Assembly: GCA_943736015.1 (NCBI GenBank)
Contig: OX031059.1
Coordinates: 57,733,159-57,797,158, forward strand
Length of the DNA stretch: 64,000 nt
Origin: Tridacna crocea
Taxonomy: Eukaryota; Mollusca; Bivalvia; Cardiida; Cardiidae
Reading direction: 5' to 3'
Part shown: piece after piece, positions 56,440-64,000 of the stretch
Position numbering within the stretch: position 1 is the stretch's first letter
How the letters are laid out: each line of letters opens with the position of its first letter
Notes under the pieces: generated by a model
The model's database searches: none
What the model was told of the DNA's origin: nothing
What the model saw: only the letters and a program-made list of their open reading frames with translations
Program-made: the position numbers and the translations under genes

Positions 56440-56602
56440 TTTAAGGCTGCAAGTACACTTTACATGAAGACAAAATTTAAGGGAAAACGAAATGAGGGGT
56501 TTGTTATGGATCGAAAAATATATTAAATATACAATTAATTGTGTCAAACAAGTAGTTGTTTCTTTAAATTGCAATATTTTCAAAAGTCATAGACTTCATT
56601 GA

Positions 56603-56824
56603 TAACCCTGTCCCAAACAATCCCTAGTTTTCAGTACCCTAAGAAAGAAGGCTTTTGAAAACATTGTGGGAAAAGGAGAAAATGCTGGTAACCAACATTT
56701 TCTCCTTTTCCCATATGTTTTCTACCCTTCCAAAATCAACTTTCAGTTTTTTGAGTCCCATTTATTTTGTTGTCTGCAAGTGCCTTCAATTTGGACAAGT
56801 CTAGAATTTTGTCGTTTGGTAGAG
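56603..56824. mobile_element. Family A MITE
   Basis: AACCCTGTCCCAAACAATCC to TTTGGTAGAG, with TTAA at 56825-56828. One stem arm carries CCAACATTTTC. Confidence 0.88.
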
Positions 56825-56828
56825 TTAA

Positions 56829-57230
56829 TAGGGATAACAACCTACGTCATAGCATACGTCATTGGAGACATTTTAAATCCGCCATTTTCGTTTTAAAAAG
56901 GTACGTTTTTCAGCTTGTACATTATTGTTATTGAATATCTGTCCAAACAAAGCAGCGCATATGGTACCTGACAACTTTCTTCATTAGTATACATTAATAT
57001 TTTGTTCATTAATTTCGTTGATTTTGCAATTACCTCCGCACAATTTTCGAAGCCGGTGACTCATGTGCGATTTGAAAATAGATGTATACAATTACGTTAA
57101 GAACAACTGTGTTGAAGTGTATAGAGCGTTATCATTGTTTCATGGCATTTTGATCTCACGAATAGGACAAATGTATTTACCGTCACCAGATGACGTAGGT
57201 AAATTGTAAAGTTTAGATACATATATCTTT
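56829..57230. other. Non-coding stretch between MITEs
   Basis: No gene or recurring repeat recognised. Confidence 0.4.
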
Positions 57231-57234
57231 TTAA

Positions 57235-57460
57235 CCCTTTCCCAAACAATCCCTGATTTTACGGTTCTAGAATAGTAGCCTTTTGAAAACATTGTGGGAA
57301 AAGGAGAAAATGCTGGTGAGCAGCACTTTCTCCTTTTCCCACAATGTTTTCTACCCTATCAGAGACAGAAATCTTAATCATCTTTTCAGCAAGAGTTGAA
57401 TTGTCGTTTTCAAATGCTTTCAATTTGGTATAGTCCAAAAGTTTGTCGTTTGGGAAAGGG
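57235..57460. mobile_element. Family A MITE
   Basis: TTAA at 57231-57234 and 57462-57465. Confidence 0.92.
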
Positions 57461-57804
57461 TTTAAGTAATTAATCTGCACTTTGCGCACAAAATGGCGGC
57501 TATTCCGACATCTCTGCTATGACGTAGGTTTTCACCCTTGGTTACGTAGCTTGCATTTGTGAGATACCAGATCAACCAGAAAAGGTGGTTGTAGATATGA
57601 CTGTTTGGCGTGTTTGCAGACGACAACAAAAGTGTTTCTTATGTAATGGAAATTGCCTTGAGAAGATAGACTCTTTGTTTTAAAAAGGTAAAAAACAAAA
57701 CAACGCATATTACCAGCATTTTTCCTATTTTCCACTTTTGATTTTTATATGAGCCTTGTACCTTGGCGAATTTTGAAATTCTGGCATGTTTGGTACGCGA
57801 TAAA

Positions 57805-57880
57805 CATTTTACGAAATGATACAATTTTAGACTGGTACAAATTAAAAACATATGCAAAAGACATATGACTTTGCAATGTG
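57805..57880. mobile_element. Family A MITE, one end
   Basis: TTTTACGAAATGATACAATTTTAGACTGG followed by AAAAACATATGCAAAAGAC. Confidence 0.5.
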
Positions 57881-57968
57881 CACAGCGTTCACTTTTCAGC
57901 TAGAGTCAATGCAGTACCCGTTGTATTTCCATTTAGGGCTCGAGCTACCATGGACGGACACTTTTCGT

Positions 57969-58040
57969 TGGTTTTGTTCAAAAACCTTGTAACTACAACC
58001 TGTATCAAGCAGTAGTAACGAGGTTTTTGAAGTAAACCCA
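57969..58040. repeat. Family G short hairpin, copy 4
   Basis: TTGGTTTTGTTCAAAAACCT, mirrored by AGGTTTTTGAAGTAAACCCA. Confidence 0.65.
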
Positions 58041-58422
58041 ATTTTCTCTTTAGTAATAGCGACCTTTGATCTCTGGCAAAGAGCTAACAGTCCCTGAGGT
58101 ATGCTGTTTTCTTTTTTTAATAAAAAAGCACTCTTGAAAAAGAAAAAGTTATTTTCCTTTTCTTCACTTATTTGTTCATTGTGACATACATATATAATTA
58201 TATTGTCCTAAGTAAAAATCTGTACTATATATTTAAGTGTCAGGTGCGAGACTGAGAGAAAGTTTCACTGATATTGAATAGTGTGTTACGCCGCTTTCAA
58301 CATTATTTCAGTCACATCACGTCAATATCGCATTTACCCATATAATTATGCTCCCGGGTACGCGGGTCTAGTTATGCCAGGAATCTTACGTTCTTGCTCT
58401 ACGACACCCCCATGTTGTTTTA

Positions 58423-58643
58423 ACCCTTTCCCACACAATCCCTGGTTTTCACGGCCCTCAACAAGAGGCCTTTTGAAAACATTGTGAGAAAATGAGAAAA
58501 TGCTGGTAACCAGCATTTTCTCCTTTTTCCACAATGTTTTCAACCCTGATGGACACGATTTTCAATTTTTGAGTCACATAAATTTTGTCGTCTGCAAATG
58601 CTTTCAATTTGGACCAGTCTAAAACTTTGTCATTTGGTAAAGA
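58423..58643. mobile_element. Family A MITE, sharing TTAA with family D
   Basis: TTAA at 58419-58422 and 58644-58647. The second TTAA is also the left flank of the family D element. Confidence 0.93.
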
Positions 58644-58647
58644 GTTA

Positions 58648-58997
58648 AGGTGGTAGACCCGTAACACTTCTGGTGCAGCATGGAATAAAATTTCTTGATA
58701 GTTGATAAATACGGATATATACAGATATAATACTTTTGCACATCTTTAACCGACCAGAAATTCCTTTGATGTCTATCTTGAAATTATTCGTTCTTTTGTT
58801 AGTTTTCAGAAAAAAGGGAGATAATTATAATTTCCCTTTGTGATGAAAATATAGTAGTTTTAGATTTATCAATGATAATTCTACGACGGAAAAAAAAGTG
58901 ACTGGGTTTAAGTAGTACAATGATGCTAATTTTTAATCATAGCAGAATTTGTAGGAAAATATCATAGTGGAAATAGCTGTTTTCTGTTACGGGTCCA
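58648..58997. mobile_element. Family D TTAA element, copy 2
   Basis: GGTGGTAGACCCGTAACACT to TTACGGGTCCA, with TTAA at 58998-59001. It aligns along its length with 15837-16206. Confidence 0.85.
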
Positions 58998-59159
58998 TTA
59001 ACTTTAAGTATTGCTGTGTTTTAAAACGTTATTGTTCGTAATTTGATTTGTTCAAAACATACTGAAGAAAAAATATGCAGCAGACAATTTTGAGAACATG
59101 CTTCAGATATTTACATTCAGCAGAATGGCAGGAGACGGTGCACTGCACACACACAAAAA

Positions 59160-59430
59160 ATCTTATTTGCACACGAAAAGGAACATTCGGATATTTGAAT
59201 AAAGTATCGTCTCGGATCAGCCTACGTAGTCCGCACAGGCTAATCTGAGACGGCAGTACATTAAATTTTGTACTAAAGTAACGTTAGACTTGCGCAAAAA
59301 AGAAAATTACATGAAATCGGAAAGTGTCGTCTTGGATCAGCCTGCGCAGACTGCGCAGGCTGATCCGAGAGACACTTTACGCAAATGTCCGAATGTCCCT
59401 TTTTGAAATTCACGTGTTGCACGCCATATT
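59160..59430. mobile_element. Family B double-hairpin MITE
   Basis: TTGCACACGAAAAGGAACATTCGG to CCTTTTTGAAATTCACGTGTTGC. The second hairpin (CAGCCTGCGCAGACTGCGCA) is intact. Confidence 0.8.
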
Positions 59431-59784
59431 TGGTGTTAAAACACTGAATAGACGCACGTGAAAGATTACTTATTGATAAGCAAATAGAAACAATAGTTTG
59501 GCTGTCTTCACGGGAATGAAAGGTCAAGGACGAATTGATATTGGCGGGTAACGTTATACATATCGATTTCTAAAAAGTTAACTTTAAAGGGGGTAAAATT
59601 ATCGGAGTAGGTCAAAGAAATCCTGCGTCATTCTGGAGGTCGTTCCACAGTTCAGGTACTTAAAATTTGACCGAGTATTGATTTTGCTCATTGACCTACC
59701 TTCGTTTGTTAAAATTTCTCAAAATTTACGAGGTTGAAATATACTACATCGAACGAACTCGTATTTAACTGGGAGTGCCCGACA

Positions 59785-60004
59785 CGATTTACCAAACCAC
59801 AAATTTTTGGACGAGACCGAATTCAAAGCATCTGCATACAACAAATTAAATCTTGTTGATATGATGATTTTTTATTTTGATAGGGAAGAAAATATTGTGG
59901 AAAAAGGAGAAAATGTTGGTTACCAGCATTTTCTCCTTTTCCCACAATGTTTTCTATAGGCTTCTTTCTCAGGGTCTTTAAATGTCGGGATTGTGTGGTA
60001 AAGG
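59785..60004. mobile_element. Family A MITE
   Basis: GATTTACCAAACCACAAATT to GTGTGGTAAAGGG, ending in TTAA 60005-60008. Confidence 0.88.
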
Positions 60005-60076
60005 GTTAATAGCTTTAGCGCCCAGTGTAGACTATTCAGACTGCAAAAAAAAAAAGTTAAATCTCAGATCCACGTC

Positions 60077-60360
60077 CACAGGCGTTCGTTTTGTGACAAA
60101 CTTTGCCAACTATATGATGTAATATATAAGACAAGGTGTCCAACTCTATTCCGTACCGAACACCACCAGTCCTCATTTATCGGTAATTTTCACATTTTCT
60201 GCCACCGGAATGAAAATGACGATGGTTTTGTCGTATTCTACGGTGATTTATCTTTCCACTGGTATATAGGACGTTAGAAATAGGTACGTATGAGAAGAGT
60301 TACAGAGGTCTGAACTTGGAAGACGGACAATTTTTCTCTCTTACAACTGAGCGACAGCAA
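60077..60360 (+). repeat. Left arm of a distant inverted repeat (284 bp)
   Basis: Matches 63198-63481 in reverse with equal length and about one mismatch. It starts CACAGGCGTTCGTTTTGTGA and ends CAACTGAGCGACAGCAA. It has no long frame. The arms probably are the ends of a 3.4-kb element or a recent inverted duplication. Confidence 0.85.
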
Positions 60361-60929
60361 GTTTCATCGGGGTGAAAGCGAATCTCGTTCTTGATTGGCC
60401 ATTGGGTAAGGGACGAAGAATGCTATTTAGAATACATAAAATACGGTAACTCAATTATTTTTATTTCCCAATTATTTAAACTTTATATAAAGTAACATAA
60501 TTGAAAATTTCATTTGTATTTCATTTAATTTTCAATAAATCTACCAGGTCAGGCTTATTTTTAGAACAGCAAAAAATCCAAGTCTTTGTGCTATATTTAG
60601 AACTGAAAATAAAACGTCTGTATTGCGCCGGCGGTTGCATTACGAAAAAAAAGAATGATTGAGTACCCGAAAATTTTAACACAATGGAGACAACGTTGTG
60701 TTCCTGGTACAGTATTAGAAATATAATCAGTATTTAGAAAATAGCTTTATTCTGATTGAAATGGCATAAGAATATACGGGTCATCATGAACCCGGGTAAG
60801 TTCGGCCCAAAATACGTTCGACCGTTGTTATTGCGCATCCTTGTGTTTTATTTTCAAATATGTAAAAGAATTCATATTAAACTTTTTACATGGAAGCATT
60901 TGTAAAAATTTAATCGCAGCTATTTAAAA

Positions 60930-61268
60930 AACAAGTTAACCCTCTAAAACAATGCCAGGTGTTTACCATCCTGAAGGACTTGTGAAAGCGTTGAGGCAAA
61001 AGAAGAATCAATCTGGTCCCCGTTTCCTTCGGTGTTTCCTATCAATTAATCCTTTACAATATGACCAAATTTTAAGACTTGTACAAATGTTAACATAGCA
61101 GACCAAAAAGTAAATATGACTAAATAATTTCTATCTATTGTTAGAAAAGTAAAAACATTATGGAAATGGTAAAAATGTTGGTCATTAGCATTTATTTATT
61201 TTCAAAAGTTTTCTACTTTAAAGCACTTTAGGATGGTAAAGAATTAAGATTTGCTTAGTAAAGGGTTA
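60930..61268. mobile_element. Two decayed family A MITEs
   Basis: GTTAACCCTCTAAAACAATG starts a short remnant (60936-61040). A second copy runs from TTAATCCTTTACAATATGAC (61047) to GCTTAGTAAAGGGTTAA (61268). Confidence 0.65.
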
Positions 61269-61439
61269 ACAGGCAAATCATTATCTTGCCATTTAGCAGT
61301 TATTGTCCACATAGTTATGCACTATTGTTAACACTTAAAGGGCTGAATTAATGATTTGGACTTTTTAATTAGGGAAAACTGTCCTAAATATTGCTACTTC
61401 AAGGTTGTTTCTGTTAGAATATGTAACATAGTGGCAGGA

Positions 61440-61500
61440 ACTGCAGATCAAAGATCAGACTGTACATTCTCTGCAGTCTGATCTTGATTGACACTTCAAT
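61440..61500. repeat. Family H hairpin
   Basis: AAAGATCAGACTGTACATTC / TGCAGTCTGATCTTGATTGA. Confidence 0.65.
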
Positions 61501-62130
61501 CCCAACGTAAGTTGGTTCCAGGGCTTTAAGGGTTAAGGTGTTTGGGACTAAGAACAGACCTGTACGATGTAGCCTTATCCCAAGCCAAACCACTAAATTT
61601 GAGATGCCGGGAGGGTGGGGAGTCAAGAGTCTGAAAAGTAATAAAATAAATTTCAGAACCAATGCTGCACTAAAATTGAAAAGATAAAGATTGAATTGTG
61701 CTGATCTAAGATAAGACTATGGATATGCTATGTTAAGGACATGTAAATATCAAATTGTCATTATCTAAGATAGGAATGTACATTCTGATATTGATCCAAA
61801 TTATAATTTTGGTTCAGAGAAGATGATGACAAATGCTGTTGGGAGTTAGATACATTTTAAATTTCCAGACTAATACAAATTGTAGCGCCACCTTTGCAAG
61901 GACTTGTAAATATTGGTGCATGTTGATCTGAGACCAGTCCATAAGTTCTGAACTGTCTGATCATGATCCACACCTCTGCATCATTTTGGTTGTAAGAAGG
62001 AAAGGACAAGAGTGTTGATAGAATAGATAGCAATCTTTTTTACATTATTGTAAATCTGGATCATGTGACCTGTTACTGATCATCACCCTTGCCTGCCTTT
62101 TATCTTATATTTCTTATTTCAATCAGCCAA
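61501..62130. other. Non-coding stretch
   Basis: No gene recognised. Weak family H-like traces lie near 61925-61985 (GATCTGAGACCAGTCC, CTGTCTGATCATGATCC). Confidence 0.4.
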
Positions 62131-62445
62131 GCCCCCATAGCTCAGTCGGTAGAATACAGGACTTGAGAACAGGAGGTCACTGGTTCGATCCCTGGCTTGG
62201 CCAATTTCTCTCCAAGGACTAATGATAAGTCATCGCAACAGGATTCATTTCTCTCTCACCGCTGATCAACAATTTTCAACGATGGTTATGTGGGAAAGCA
62301 GCCAGTGGCTTGGAAAGAATATTGTGCAGAGTACTGGTAAAAGAAACTCCAGGAAAGCATGGATAGGTGCATTGGCCGCTGTGATATAACTGAAATAATG
62401 TTGAAAACGACAATAAACACCATACAATCAATCAATACAATCAAT
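62131..62445 (+). mobile_element. tRNA-derived SINE, longest copy
   Basis: The A-box ATAGCTCAGTCGGTAGAA and B-box CTGGTTCGATCCCTGG lie in a tRNA-like head. The body has GTGGGAAAGCAGCCAGTGGC and ends AACGACAATAAACACCATAC with a (CAAT)n tail. The anticodon arm does not pair, so this is not a working tRNA. The tail type and body are shared with 4684, 46985 and 50250. Confidence 0.85.
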
Positions 62446-63026
62446 CTTATTTCACTCAGAGCAATGGAAACTTATGCCACTTGCATACTTACAACTTACC
62501 ATCCTTGTTTGTATTTGAAATGCAATCATTTTGCCCAAATTTAGGTTTTTCAGGAAAAAATGTACATTCACACATCTTCAGGTAATCGTCAATATCTCAT
62601 CTGGAATTGGGTTGTTTTGGTACAGATTTAAAACAGAAAAGGTGAAATGTCGAAAGCATCAGAAGTTGAATGTTTTGGGTCAAAACATTTTCATGAATAT
62701 CAGTGATACATGTCGATAATTGTTATGCTTTGTGTACCGTATAAAGATTTTTTCTGCTGTCTATCTTCTGTCAGTTTTTAATATGATAGCAGTTATGATC
62801 TTTACCAGAAGTATGTAATAAAGCAATACTCTACAGGTTTAGCATTTCAAATTACACAGTAAAAGGGTGTTGACATATACTGTAATAGGAATAAAAACAG
62901 TTTGGAAAACCTTGCGTAAAAAGCATCAAACTGCTTTTAACAAGCCATTGCTCCCTTCTCCCACAATGTTCCTCCAAGCTGTTAAGTATAAAATCCCATG
63001 GAAAAGTTGAGTTGAAATCTTATGGG

Positions 63027-63110
63027 TTAACTCTTTACACACGACAAATTCTTGGTCTTGTCCAAACTGAAAGCATTTGTAGAGGTGAAGGTCTGTTGAT
63101 AAATCTATTT
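63027..63110. mobile_element. Family A MITE, one end
   Basis: GGTTAACTCTTTACACACGAC and CCAAACTGAAAGCATTTGTAG. Confidence 0.6.
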
Positions 63111-63197
63111 TTAGAGACACACGGTTATTTTAAGAACCGGGTGTAATGCTTCGTTAACCAATCAAATTCGTTAGATATATTCACAGCGGATTCGTAA

Positions 63198-63481
63198 TTG
63201 CTGTCGCTCAGTTGTAAGAGAGAAAAATTGTCCGTCTTCCAAGTTCAGACCTCTGTAACTCTTCTCATACGTACCTATTTCTAACGTCCTATATACCAGT
63301 GGAAAGATAAATCACCGTAGAATACGACAAAACCATCGTCATTTTCATTCCGGTGGCAGAAAATGTGAAAATTACCGATAAATGAGGACTGGTGGTGTTC
63401 GGTACGGAATAGAGTTGGACACCTTGTCTTATATATTACATCATATAGTTGGCAAAGTTCGTCACAAAACGAACGCCTGTG
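63198..63481 (-). repeat. Right arm of the distant inverted repeat (284 bp)
   Basis: Begins TTGCTGTCGCTCAGTTGTAA and ends CGAACGCCTGTG, the reverse complement of 60077-60360. Confidence 0.85.
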
Positions 63482-63748
63482 TCCACGTCATCTGCTGGCT
63501 AAATGCATCGTCTTGGTTTATGACGTCATGAACTCCTTATTTAGACTTCATATTATTTATGGTTATTTAAGACAAAGTAGTATAACAAGTGAAGGCTTCT
63601 CTACGGCATTTGTATTGTTTTTCACAAAGACTTACCTCATTAATACACCGACTATTTGAGGAATAATCTTCTTCCTATCGTGGTTTATTGTTCAATAAAC
63701 CAGAGTTGTGAGTAATGAGGCACAATAAATAATCCACGACGGCGATAG

Positions 63749-63815
63749 CCAGCAGTGGTGTAATGGAAAGATCTCTGCCTCTCAAACCGAGTATCCTGGT
63801 TCGAGCCGTATAATT
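63749..63815 (+). repeat. tRNA-like sequence
   Basis: GCAGTGGTGTAATGGAAAGA resembles an A-box and TATCCTGGTTCGAGCC a B-box at normal spacing. Stem pairing is poor and no SINE body follows. Confidence 0.4.
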
Positions 63816-63840
63816 AACCCTTTTTTAGGAAGAAACCATT

Positions 63841-64000
63841 TTTGCGAGCCAAAAGTACGATCATTACGTGGATCTTACCTTGACTGACTAAGCCCGATTT
63901 CGAGATTCCTGCGATGCGCCCTCTATTGGATGCTGGTTATTACTCCCCTTTACATCATATTTCTGAAAGCCAATGAAATATTGTTTTACAAACCGCTTAC
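63841..64000. mobile_element. Family L TIR element, cut by window end
   Basis: GCGAGCCAAAAGTACGATCA to GGGCTCTATTGG-type sequence (CGATGCGCCCTCTATTGGAT) is the reverse of 36546-36950. Confidence 0.75.

Noticed and set aside
62131-62210. Functional tRNA gene
   Set aside because: The A- and B-boxes are good but the anticodon stem does not pair, and a SINE body and simple tail follow.

Overview
This is eukaryotic, animal nuclear DNA, most likely from a bivalve mollusc. There are no bacterial-style genes or operons. The only well-supported protein gene is split into small exons with GT/AG borders over 26 kb. The rest is AT-rich intronic and intergenic DNA packed with short hairpin transposons, tRNA-derived SINEs and mini- and microsatellites. 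The hairpins resemble those common in heterodont clams and dreissenid mussels, but that taxon guess is from memory of such genomes and is not proven here.

The gene is a secreted lipase of the pancreatic-lipase family on the minus strand. Eight exons (45375 down to 19160) were found by reading six frames and matching splice phases: 45327-45375 (start and signal peptide), 39839-39973, 38999-39186, 26569-26809, 25636-25752, 23816-23938, 22001-22104 and 19160-19289. Every junction joins in frame. The product has a signal peptide, an HGF oxyanion loop, nucleophile Ser in GHSLG, acid Asp in GLDPAEP, a 23-residue Cys-bounded lid and the catalytic His in CSHSRS. It therefore looks like an active enzyme of at least 362 residues. 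The 3' end is unresolved: exon 7 either ends at a splice donor or reads on to a stop at 19149.

Layout. 1-12.7 kb: a LINE remnant, SINEs, hairpin MITEs and a G-rich repeat. 12.76-14.46 kb: a 39-bp minisatellite of about 43 units. 14.6-19.1 kb: MITEs and a TIR element. 19.1-45.4 kb: the lipase gene. Its 11.8-kb second intron holds a 5-kb element with perfect 27-bp inverted ends and TTAA target duplications, an internally deleted mariner and another TIR element. Its first intron holds a 3.4-kb palindrome with a mirrored 102-codon reading frame. 45.4-64 kb: dense MITEs, a Tc1-type transposase relic broken by three later insertions, SINEs and a pair of 284-bp inverted arms.

The dominant repeat, called family A here, is a roughly 225-bp TTAA-flanked MITE with a central hairpin of about 50 bp. 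It occurs about 45 times. Three other unrelated families (J, D and the 5-kb element) also sit in TTAA, which points to piggyBac-type mobilisation. Family letters A-L are local names used only in this annotation.
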